From contig JAKGHH010000001.1 of assembly GCA_022828595.1 (NCBI GenBank), positions 209,883,848-209,947,847 of the forward strand: a stretch of DNA of 64,000 bases, read 5' to 3'. Of the stretch, positions 35,401 to 47,400 are shown in pieces. A program made the translations under genes and the position numbers. The stretch comes from Nelumbo lutea. Its lineage: Eukaryota; Streptophyta; Magnoliopsida; Proteales; Nelumbonaceae. Below the pieces are notes generated by a model. That model searched no databases and was not told the DNA's origin. It saw only the letters and a list, made by a program, of their open reading frames with translations. Within the stretch, counting starts at the first letter, position 1; each line of letters opens with the position of its first letter.

Positions 35401-38400
35401 CCATTTCATCGTTCCGTGTATCTGAGGGGACATGGAACTTGGGTTTGAGAAGAGGGTTAAGGGATTCAGAATTGGCTTGTGCAAATGAATTGTTCACTTT
35501 GTTGAGTTCAGCTTTCCTAGATCCTTCTTGCTCAGACAACAGAATTTGGATAAAATCCTCCTTAGGGTTATTCTCTTGCTCCTCTTTTTAATGGCCTAAT
35601 TCAGCATTTTGTTGCACCTTTTTTACCTGCTAAAGAAGTGAGGTGTACTCCTATTCCACCAAAGGTTAGAGTTTTTTGTTGGGAAGTGGATCTACAAAAG
35701 ATCAACACTATAGATGTACTTCAGGCTTACACGATGGAAAAATGTGAACTGGTTTAGTGATCGATGGAAATTGGGACCAATTGATTTTGAAAATTTACAC
35801 CGACCATGTTTTGTTGTCTAAGGTGTAAATTAAAAAGCTACTTGATTAAAGGTGAACAAACTGGGTCTCGACGAAAAATGCACCAGAGACAGAAGTTGGG
35901 TCTCGATGGAAAACTAGGTCTCAACGGAAAATGCATCGGAGACAAACGTTGGGTCTCGATGGAAAACGTACAAGAGACAGTGAGACCCAATGCATCAGAG
36001 ACAAAAGTTGGGTCTCGACGGAAAACGCACCAGAGACAGAAGTTGGGTCTCAACAGAAAACGTACCAGAGACAGAAGTTGGGTCTCGACGGAAAACGCAC
36101 CAGAGACAGTGAGACCCAACGCGCCAAAGATAGAAGTTTTTCACATAAAAACTAGGTCTCGATGGAGCAACAGCCGCTGCTTTCACCGCTCATCAATGCT
36201 TACTACCGGGCATAAGCATTGGATGACCCCATCCAAGCAATGCTTACACAGTGAATCTTATCGCTGTGTAAGCAATGCTTCAATGCTTATGCAGTGAATC
36301 TTATCATCAACTGATTTACTTAGAAGAAGACGGAGTTCTATAGATGTTTACTCTCCCATCTCCTCTGTAGTTCAAGAAATTTGGTCTCCACCACCTCTGT
36401 CCACGGTGAAATTAAATTTGGATGGAAGTTCCTTAGGTAATCCAGGACCATCAGAAGTTGGGGGTGTTACCATAAATGCAGAAGGAAGAGTTTGGAACCT
36501 TTACTTGGGCCTGATTGGGGTGGGAGACTCCTTAAGGACAGATGTCTTGGCTTTACTCCAATGCCCAAGATTGGCAAAACAATGGCGAATGCAGCACTTA
36601 GAAATGGAAGGAGACTCCAAGCTGGTAATAGGGTGGATGCAATCTAGAAACCTGGGAGTGTGGCATCTTAAGCAGCCTCTAAGAGAGATCGTAAACTTAG
36701 CAAGGGAGAATGGGGTGCAATTTAAGTGGGTAAGAAGGTCAGCAAATGGAATCACTGATGCTTTAGCTAAGCAAGGAGTAAATAGGGAGGCTTTGTTTTG
36801 GGCTTGTTCATAAGGTTTTTATTTTGGGTTTCTCCACCCATCCTATGGGTGGTGTCATCTTTATTTAAATTCATCAATGAAAGTTACCATTTCCTATCAA
36901 AAAAATGTAGACTGCAACATCTGAATCCGACCTGATTACATAAATACGTCATCCGAATCTGAGATAATCAGATCAAAAGTCAGATCGGGCCTCGGATTTT
37001 CAGGTATCACTGGCAGGCCTAGCTAAAGCACCCTCCTTTTGTGGATTTTGTTGAGGAGTGGAGATGGTCTAACTTTGAAGGAAAGGCAGGATATATTCTA
37101 AAGTGAAGACCTAAAAGTATGGAGTAGGGAGGTACTTGGGAACATTTCAATTCAAAAAGCAAAACCTCTTAGGAAAATGGCAGAGTCGGAGAGGCTAGAG
37201 GAAAGGGATGTTCTTTCAAGGGAAGGCAAAAGGGAGAAAGAAATTGTGAGGGGAATTAATGGAGGTAATCCATAGGGAGGAAGTTATGTGGTGGCAGAAA
37301 TCAAGGGCCTTATGGCTAAAAGAGGGAGATAAGAATACATCCTTCTTTCATGCTTTAACTAGGGATAGGAGAAGAAGAAATTTCATCTTTAGGTTGGAGG
37401 AGGAAAATAGAGTCATTGAAGACCCAAAAGAAGTGGTGGATGAAATCAGGACTTTCTACATTAATTTGTATAACGCAGCCCCAAATAGAAAGATTTTCTT
37501 GGGAGATTTAGAACTTGGAAGAATTGGGGAGGGTTTAAGAGATTGATTGGAGAGAGAATTTGATGAGGCAGAAGTTTGGGAAGCAGCAAGTATCTTAAAG
37601 GGTGATAAGGCCCTAGGGCCTAATGGTTTTAATCTTTCTTTCTCCAAGAATTATTGGCATGTCTTAAAAGAGGATGTAATGCGGGTGTTGAATGAATTCT
37701 GGTAGGAAAAGTTGATGAGGAGTGCAAATGCAACTTTCATTTCATTAATTCTGAAAGTGGAGGGTGCTTCTAGAGTAAAAGACTTTAGACCAATTAGCTT
37801 GATTTCAAGTCCTTATAAAATTATAGCTAAGGTGCTATGTAGAAGACTAAGATCAGTTTTGCATGAAATTGTGGACCCAACCCAAATAGCTTTTGTGGAA
37901 GGTAGACAGATTCTAGATGTGGTGATGATACAAGTGAATGTGTTGATTCAAGATTAAAAAGTGGCCAGGAAGGTTTGATCTGCAAGCTTGACATTGAGAA
38001 AGCTTATGACCATGTAGAGTGGGATTTCTTGGAAGAAGTCTTGTCTAGAATGGGTTTTGGGGAAAGGTGGAGAAATTGGATGTTTGCTTGCATCTCCTTG
38101 GTTTCTTTCTCAGTCCTTGTTAATGGAACATCTACACCTTTCTTTCAAGCTTCAAGGGGTCTAAGACAAGGTGACCCTCTATCTCCTTTGTTGTTTGTTT
38201 TAGTAGCAGAACTTTTATGTCGGTTATTATGTAAAGGAGCAAAAGTTGGGAACGTTTGAAGGATTTAAAGCAAGAAGAAATGAAGTTCACATTACTCATG
38301 TCCAATTTGCTGATGACACTTTGATATTTTTGGATGTTTCAATTGTGTAAGTGCTGAACTTAAGAGTGATCATAATTCATAAGGTTATTGGAAATGTTGG

Positions 38401-41400
38401 CAGAGCAAAAGATCAACTTGAATAAAAGTATGATGATTTGGGAAATATCTCTGAGTCTCTATTGGAAGAGTGTGCAGCTACTTGGGTTGCTTGGGGGGGG
38501 GGGGGAGTTCCCTTTTACCTATTTGGGTCTCCCGATTGGAGCAAAAGCTTCAGGATCTTTAACTTGGCAACCGGTTCTTAACAGAATTGATCAAAGATTG
38601 CTAGGTTGGAAGGGGAGTATCTTTCACTTGGAGGAAGGATAACTCTTATTAAGAGTGTGCTATCTAATCTACCAGTGTATTACCTTGCATTAGTAATTTC
38701 CTGGATGGATGACAGCAGTCTAGGTGTGTGTTAGTTCAGACATCTAATTAGAGAAATAAAGATCTTAGCAAAGGATCTTGAGGCAAGCTTCTAGTGGGTC
38801 AAGAGAACATCAAATGGGACGGCTGATACTTTGGCAAAACAAGGATTACATGGGGCTCAACTTTTCTGGGAAGATTTAGGATAATCTTGTAACTCTTGAA
38901 AAGCTTTGCTTCTCATGTCTTTAAAAACTTATCTTAATCTGTACTATTTTCTTCCTCTTATAATGAAATGAAATCCTATTGATTACCAATCAAAAAAAAA
39001 ATCACCACATTCTATGATAAGCTCGATTGAAAAAATGCATAGGGAGTTCTTATGGGGAGTCAAAGGGTTTGAAAATCAATAACTGAATGGATTTCATTAA
39101 AAAATAAAGAAGCAAATACAAGGAGGAGAGGGGAGATAAGCTCTCTTAGCTCCCACTCCCAAAAAGAAAACATTACTGCATAGCCCAGAGCAAGTTGTTT
39201 CTTCCCACCCCTTGCTTAGCCAAAGCATCAGTTGGCATCTCTCTTAATCCATTTAAATTGAATTTCCATTCCTTGAGCCAAATCTCTGAGCTTTCTTTTT
39301 CATTTATATAATCCCACCAGTCCATCTCCTCCTTATGGAGCCAACCAATAACGAGCTTTGAGTCCCCTTCAATTATCAGTTTGGAAACATTTAACTCCTT
39401 GGCTTTCTGAATTCCTTCCATCGCAGCAAGGATTTCAGCTCTCAATGAGTCACCTACACCAAAAGGGACAGAAAATATAGCCCTAATGGTGTCTTCCTCA
39501 TCTCTGAACACCCCCCCCCTCCATCCCAGAAGGTCCAGGGTTACCCTCACTACTACCATCAAAATTCAATTTGATAAATCCATTGGATGGAGGGGCCCAG
39601 GATGGATGGTTTAATTACAGTTTTTAATGGAGCAGAGTCAGCCACTTCCCCCCACTTTCTCATCAGATCAGCAGCAGAAACTCCTTCAAATAATTTCAGG
39701 GTCTTCATCCAATGAATCACTCTAGTTGTAATTGCTTCAATGAGGGCTTCCCTATTTCTTTCCTTCTCGGCAAATAATCTTTGATGTCTTTCACTTAGTA
39801 AAATGGAACAGGGTCTGCAGGGAGAAGAAAGATGGAGGTCTGGGAATTAGAAAATTAAGCCCTTCAATAAAGCTCTTCTAGGGAAATGGCTGTGGAGATT
39901 TGGTTCTGAGAGGGAGGCCCATTGGAGAGGGTGGTGTCATGCAAATATGGGATCATGGGTTCGGGTGGGATTCCAAAGAAGTGAAGACCTCTTATGGAGC
40001 GAGTGTTTGGAAGGGAATTATATGCTTCCAATAGCCTTTCCTCAACTTCGTGCTGTTCAAAGTTGGAGATGGCTCAACAATTAAGTTTAAGGAAGACAAT
40101 TGGCTAGGCTTTGGCCATGTCTATATTAGGGCTGTAATCGGATCGGACTCAGATCGGATTTAGAAAATTCTGCATCTGATCCGATTACTGAAAACATGCA
40201 TCCAAATCTGATCCAAAACAGATCAGATTTGAAGACCTCAAATTCAAATTCAAATTCAAATCCTAACCAATGTTTTAAAACACAGAGGCGTGACGTGAGG
40301 TGTTCCACTACCTAGAGGCGTGAGGCGTAAGCCTCCCAAACACAAAGAGGCGTAAGCCTACTTAAGAGGAGGGGGATGAGGAGGAAGGAAGATCTCATTT
40401 TTCTTTATTTTTAATAAAAATAAAAATCCTTTATATTAAGAAGAATGAAGATGCATATCACTAGTTAAAAGGCATGTCTTGTCGAAGCGGAGGCAAATTG
40501 GGCTGCATCGAAAAGGGGGGCTGGGGGGTCTAGGGGTGAAGCCCCCCAGCCTAAGGGGTCCGAGGGCTTAGTCCCCAACCCACTTTCTTTCCCCTTATCT
40601 TTTCATCCCTTCCCTTTCCTTTACGTTTCTTACTTTTTCTTTCCCTTCCCTTTCCTTCCTTTCCTTTTATTTTCTTTTTTCTTTGTTTTTTCAATCTTTT
40701 TACATGGGGTGTACATGAGGCGCATGAGGCGTACACCTCTAGCACGCCTCATGGAAAAAGCGTATGAAGCGTACACCTCTTGCACCTAAGACGTACACTT
40801 CAAAGGTGTCAACGCCTCAGGCGTCTTGGGGGCACCCTCGCCTAGAGGCGCGCCTCTAGGCAAACACCTCCCACGCCTTTTAAAACACTGATCCTAACAA
40901 ACTCAGATCGGATTCGGGTTTAATCCAACTCCGCTTTAATTTTTTCTAAAATACCAGAAAAATAAAACATTTAATTGCTTTTCAACTTTTATATATAATA
41001 AATTAATGTAAATATAACATACTGAATTTATTTTATATATAAATTCAGATAGAATATATATTTTTTAATTTTAAATATAATTACATAAAATTTATATATT
41101 AAAAACAATAAATATTATAATATAATTGGATTCGGATTTTAATTGGATCAGATGGGGTCAAATTGGAATTCAATTCGATTATTAATTGGATGTAGATTGC
41201 AACATCTGAATCCGATCCAATTACATAAATACATCTTAATCCGAGATAATTGGGTAAAATGTCGGGTCGGGCCTCGGGTTTTCGGGTATCATTGACAAGC
41301 CTAGTTTGTATAGGTTGGGTAAGAAGAATAGCTCTATTGTAGATAATTTTGAGATCAATCATGATATAGCAGTGTGGTGCCCAAAATTCAGATCTCTTTT

Positions 41401-44400
41401 TGACTAGGAAATTCAAGAATGTATGGATTAACTTGCAAATCTACAATCAACTAAAGCACAAGTAGAAAGGAAGGATTGAAGGTGGTGGAAAGGAAGGATC
41501 AAGGGACCATATCACTCTTCTATTAAGGAATGATGGAGAAAGCTTGGAATTAAAAGGGATTTGGGGAAACCTTGTTCCACCAAGGGTGGAAGCCTTTGCA
41601 TGGCTAGTGGCGTTGGATAGCATTCTGACCTTAAATCATATTCAAAACAAAGGTTTTCACTTGACTAGCAGATGTTACTTGTGTGAGAATGTAGAGGAGA
41701 ATGTCTATCATTTGTTCGTTAAGTGCCCCTACTCTAAGTTTATATGGGGCTCTTTCTTCGAATTCTTCAAGACTAGATGGATAGACCCCTGTTCAGCAAA
41801 AGAGTTGTTCTCTAGGCTAGTGTTTGGCATCGATGCTGCAGTTGCAGCACCGTTTTTGTTTTGAATCGTTGCTGCCAGGTAGGATGTTTCCGGGAGCAAC
41901 AGCAACTTTTTCTGATTGGTACCAATGCTCCAGGAAACGTTTTCTGCACTTCTACCCATTATCCAGTGCCACATCATTGCCCTGTTGGCAGCAACGAGCT
42001 GCAGCTCCAGGAAACACCAAATATGGCGTTGCTCCAAGCCATGCCTTCCCGATTTCCAAGGCGTGGCTTGGCGCACCGTTTTCTATGGAAAAACGGTTCC
42101 AAACAGATGGTTGTTTCCTGGAGCACTGTTTTTTCCTACATGGCACTGATGTGGCGCCGTTGCTCCAGGAAACGGCAACGATGCCAAATAGCTGCTAGGT
42201 GGCCAAGTGTGAGGGGAAATGTCAAGCAAAGATTGCTTGGAGTTGCATTCCTTTTGCAGTTTGATGGGAAGTCTGGAAAGAAAGAAATAGGAGAATCTTC
42301 AAAGATGAAGTACGATCAAGGGATCATATCACTCTTCTTTGAGGTAAAAGAATCATGGATTAGATTCTCATTCTCCTAGACTTTGAAGGGGTTATAAAAG
42401 AAGATCTTGGCGCTGGATTTTGGAACTTTCTTAAGTTGGCTTAAAACCTTTGTCCTTTTCCTAGCTTTAGCTTTGTCTTTTTTATTTGAGTGCCCATCTT
42501 TGTATGATTTTGTATTTCTGATGATCTCTCATCACCCTCAGTTGTACCTTCTTTTTCTATTAATAAATTTTATTTTTTATTTATTACCAAAAAATTTTAC
42601 TCACCTTTACTTCAATATCCACCATTGTCTCCACATTTATTGATCCTTCAATAATATAAGTCTCACAAATAACTACATCATCCTCAAAGTTAGAACCAAC
42701 CTTTTCTTCACCTTCAATTTTAACATTATCTTGTATTCATCTAAAAAAAAAAAAATCTTAACATTATTTTGTAACAGCAAAGTTCTACAACTCCTTCACA
42801 AACCCATCCAATTGCACCATGGGAAGAACAAAAACATTCCCAGCAACTTCACTGTTGTTGTTGCCTCTCTCTGCCAACACAAGATCTGGCACACCAACTG
42901 TCTCTTCCAATTCACCTTCCTCCCCCTCACTCAGAGATGAACCAACACCAAATTGAGGTGCAACAGTCATTGCCATAGACCTTGAATCAACAATGACTGG
43001 AGAAGATGAACTTACCTGAGGTAAAACACCAAACATCCCACTTCATTAATGATGCCTTTGTTAACCAAACCTTAACCTTTGTTAACCACCTCAAGCTGAA
43101 CATTTCCTTCATTAGACTGAAACCCTTTTGTTGTTGTTGCTAGCCCTGAACCAAACTCAACAGATGCTTCAATCCTCGCAATCGAAGTATTCATTGTTTT
43201 TCTTTTTTTTTTATCAGTAACAGAAAACTTTCATTAATTAAGAAAAAAGGTTTAAATACAAAGGTGGGGGAGGTAAGTCCTCTTACCTCACCCCCAAAAG
43301 GAAAATTACAGTGTAGCCCAAAACAAATGATTTCTTCCCACACCCTGCTTAGCCAAAGCATCTGCAAATGAATTGGCACATCTTTTTTTTTTTTTGATCA
43401 ATAACACTTTCATTAATTCATTAGTAGAAAATTTACAAGTAGAAGACAAACACACTTATCTTCCAAGAGTCACAAAGAACTTCAAGAAAGGAAAGAAGAA
43501 AATACAAAGATACAATGACACTAACATTACAACTTAGCCCAAAACAAGGAATCCCTTTCTGCCCCTTGTTTTGCTAAACCGTCAGCTAGGGAATTAGCTG
43601 ATCTCTTAATCCAACATCCCTTTCTTTGGTCAGCCACCCTAGGGAATAGGCACATCTTTTAACCCACGGACACGCACATCCATTCCTTGAGTTAACCACT
43701 TGAAATGCCTTTGTTCATTAACGTATGTCCATAACCCATCATTTGTCTTCTCTATCCAGCCAATCACCACTTGCAAATCTCCTTCAATACTCAACCTGTT
43801 TGTATTCAGCTCTTTAGCCCTTTTCACCCCCTCCAGCAGAGCCAGAATTTCTGCTCTCAGTTAATCCCCAACTCCAATTGGTCCTGAAAAACAAGCTATT
43901 ATTGAACCTGCCTCCAATCTGAAAACACCACCAACCCCTGATGGCCCTAGATTTCCTTCACTGCTCCCATCAAAGTTGAGTTTGATAAAACCGTCCATCG
44001 GGGGGGTGCCACAAAGGATGGACATTGATTCTACTTGGTGTTGAGACTGCTATTTCTTGCCAATTGTTCACAATGGCCTCTATTGAAGCATCATCAAATA
44101 GGTTCATTGTCTTTACCCACTGTGCTACCCTCAAAGCAATCACTTCTATAATTGTGTCCCTGCTTCTTTCTTTTTCAGCGAATATCCTTTGGTTCCTTTC
44201 ATCCCAAATTGTCCAATAAACCGCTGCCCTGGTGTACCCCGACAAGATTTTTCCCCTCTTTTTGATCCGGCTACCAACTGAATAGATGAAGAGGCTTCGA
44301 ATGCTTAACAGGGGAGTCCACCTACAACCAAAAAAAAAAGGGAGAAACCACTCCCAGTAGGGGGAGCTACTCATTGTTTAAAATGTCCTTAATTTTCCTA

Positions 44401-47400
44401 ATATTTCCATGACTCATTTCTACGTCCATGGGCAACAACACAAAATTTTACTAGAATCAACATATTCCCCAGTGAACACTACCGGCACTATGTGGAGTAC
44501 AAGAGATAGTGTCCATGGCATACATATTCCCCAATGAACACTACCAGCACTATGTGGAGTGCAAGAGATAGTAATGTAACATAAGTTGGTGACAATATTG
44601 TAGATATGTAGAGTAACAATGTTATTGCATGCCTAACTTAAATGGTTACCACTTTAAGCTAGCTCAATATTCATTTCAAGCATGAAGTTAAATATTAGCT
44701 TTTGTTTGTGTAATAGATTATTTGGTTGATCTATTATAACCATTTACAGTTTCTATGAGTCTAAATTTTGCTTCAACTCATTCTATCATGAAGCTCCAAA
44801 TCATAAGGTTTACATGGCAACTTCTAAAAGTATTCTTTTGTCTATAAGCTTAGTTTCTTAGCTTTGGTTAGTGATTTAGAATAAGATATTGATTTAAAAA
44901 GGTATGCCTATGCTTCTTTTATCATTTCATAAAATACCATTCTATATTATGCATATTTTACAATGTTTTTTTTGAAGATAAATAAAGAAGAAAATTTTAT
45001 TAAAGGAAACTGTAGAAAATACAATAAGTGACATGTCAATGTTTCCACCATGTCTATAATTTTTACAATATTTCCAACATTTCTGACATGTTTCTTATAT
45101 TTGGACAACTGCCATTCCCACCAATATCAACATTTTAAAGCTTGCAAAGTAGTGCTGACACTATTAATCTTACCAACATTAGCCATCATTGATAGGTCGA
45201 AAGTCTTCTCCGCCTCCTTATCTCCATAAACAAATTTCATCGCATGCCAGGTATAGCCCCCTTGTTTTGAACCGAATCCTCTTCAGCCACTACCATCCTT
45301 TCACACCGGTCACATAACTAGGGCACCCGATCTCCAAGACTATCCGAATCACACTTAACTAGGTCATTGGCCTTCTCAGCCTAAACTCACAGAAGAATTC
45401 CAAATAGCCCACCCTCCCACAACTTTCATTTCCTTTCTTTAAACCCTTGATCCATGTGCCCAGCATTTACCTTGCCCACCTTAACACTTCAACAACATTT
45501 CAAAAAATGCCCTCAACTTCAACCTCCTCCCCACAAACCTCCTCCTGACCCTTTCTCTTCCTCCCCAACAAAACGGAAACAGGCACACACTACTCCCATC
45601 TGACGTCACAAACTCTTCTCTTTTGATCATCTAACAAACTTGGTGGACATCAATCTTCCACCACAACTCTTAAACTGAACCACTCCCTTGCAAATTGCAA
45701 CACCACTGAAGATCAATCTTCCACCACAACTCTTAAACTGGACCACTCCCTTGCAAATTGCAACACCACTGAAGATGGGATCAGATGAATTTCATCCACT
45801 TACATTTGTGTCGTTGAAAGATTCTTCCAAGAACTTGTTCATGGGTCAATTTTTCTAAACTAGCCAATAGCCTCATCCACTGAATGGAACAACTGCAAGC
45901 ACCATGCATGGAGTGGAATACCATACACATTAATCCAAACAAGGCTAATAATTCCAATGTTTCTAATCGCTCCTATCAGTGATTTCCATTTTCCCAACCT
46001 ATGTTCAGGAGAGAGAATCTGCTCCAGATCCCAATTAAGCACATCCTCCATCTCTTCCTTGTCACTTAGGAATTTAGAATGAAAAGGAAGAAACCAGCAT
46101 TGGGTTTTCTTACTTGGATTTCACTTTTCAGGTTCCACTCTATATTCACCCACTTTGTTATGTCTTCCTCGTCTGTATCAGAGTTGACAAATCAACCTAC
46201 CAAACAAGTCTCCAACAACCTTATCCTCTCCTCTAAACTCCCTACTGAATTAACAACCACCTCCATCTACCTTTGTTTTTCAGGAAACCTTACTCATGTG
46301 GACAAATCATATCAAGTGGAACTTCAAACTGTGGAAAATTTAAGAACAGCATGAGTGAGATAGGTTGGATGACCTTATCTTTAATTTAATCTCTCCTTCT
46401 ATATATTTGCATATTTCAGAATGTTCCACCATGCCTATATTTTTAATTTTTTATAATACTTCCATAAGACATTTCCGACATTGCTGACATGTTTCCTATA
46501 TTAAGATGACCTATATGTCCACTGACACCAACATTTAAACCTTGAGATTACAGCTGCATGCCTTATATCAGGGCATTTAGAAGGAAATAAATTCAGGTAT
46601 AGTGCCATTCACCTAAGAATATGATGATGGTTTCCTAAAACAGGATGAGGGTGACAATATCCAGTCAGTGTCATAAAAATGCTTTTGGGATGCTATATAG
46701 ACAGGAATTCACAAAGTATACAGGTAATTAAATGTAATGAAACCTTTGGAAAGCTAACTTCAGGAAAGTACACTTGCTCCCATTTGTTGAGAAAAACAAA
46801 AATCAAGTTTAGCAGCTAGTAAATGGGGAATTGAGGTCCTTCGTTTTGGGATTAATGGTGTTCAAAGGAACAATAGTAGCAAGTTTATGTTGGGGATGCT
46901 TGGCATCTTTGCATGCAATCATTCTTTTTTTTCTTTTTTGATAAGCACCATTATATTTTGTTGAAGCAAAAGGCACCATGCTGCTCAAAGAAAAAGAAAG
47001 CCAGCAGCCTATAGCCCTATACAAAGTACAACCAAGCTTTCAACAAGAAAGAAAGAAACTACTCCCAACAAGAGGAGCCAGAAACAAAATATAAGAGCAC
47101 AAAACTAATAAGTTAAAGAGTACATCCCAGCCCTGGGCAACCCCATTCCAGCTGGATTTTAACCACCCCCAACCTAGCTAGAGAGTCAGCTAGACCATTA
47201 GCACATCTAGGGACTCAATTCAATGAGATGTTCAAAGAGGCAGCCAAGGAATGTGCCTGTCTCACCACCAATGGCCTGAACTTCCAAGGTATTCTGTCCT
47301 GTCTTCTCATCCAAAAAACTGGTTTGATGGTCACCCTCTACTTCAACATTTATCATTTCTTTCAAGCAACCTAGTGTGCTATTCTTACTGTAATACTCTC

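Larger units (their letters stand above)
28918..36906 (+). mobile_element. LINE (RNase H lineage) inserted in the TAGGGCTG element and itself interrupted
   Basis: Pieces in order: RT start 28918-29431 ([40 protein letters not shown]); RT 30668-30830 (a degraded [13 protein letters not shown] with stops); RT end and linker 34590-35700 ([56 protein letters not shown]); RNase H 36400-36813 ([47 protein letters not shown]); then a 3' UTR and short A tail at about 36899-36905. It is interrupted by hAT-like DNA (29432-30667), a minus-strand LINE (30830-34575) and a minisatellite-bearing segment (35725-36330). The RNase H frame is open; the rest is broken. Confidence 0.82.
28536..37021. mobile_element. 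hAT-like element (TAGGGCTG family) split by a LINE
   Basis: The left half (28536-28920) begins TAGGGCTGCAATC; the right half (about 36907-37021) ends CACTGGCAGGCCTA. Flanks are GCTAAAAC (28528-28535) and GCTAAAGC (37022-37029), 7 of 8 identical. The interrupted host LINE continues directly across. An unsplit relative at 40127-41303 shows the same left and right halves in one piece, which supports the join. No transposase is present. Confidence 0.8.
28440..42598 (+). mobile_element. Old LINE (lineage without RNase H) scattered over 14 kb by nested insertions
   Basis: I read one LINE in pieces: 28440-28527 ([11 protein letters not shown]), 37022-38690, 39000-39070, about 39800-40126, 41304-41821 and 42191-42598. 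The second piece gives [70 protein letters not shown] and an intact QFADDTLIF box. The third piece gives [20 protein letters not shown], the fourth [18 protein letters not shown], and the fifth a zf-[21 protein letters not shown]. Domain order continues correctly across the gaps, and two gaps are hAT-like elements with matching 8-bp flanks. Stops show it is dead. The 3' tail ends about 42598. Confidence 0.75.

Noticed and set aside
35806..36297. 163-codon frame with periodic [11 protein letters not shown] residues
   Set aside because: The periodicity comes from a 35-bp minisatellite inside a LINE, not from a protein repeat under selection.
38494..38506. Poly-G run as a possible biological signal
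   Set aside because: It lies in a dead LINE; a homopolymer sequencing or assembly effect is as likely.
41729..42379. Overlapping frames on both strands (up to 172 codons)
   Set aside because: They come from a foldback MITE joined to a LINE tail.
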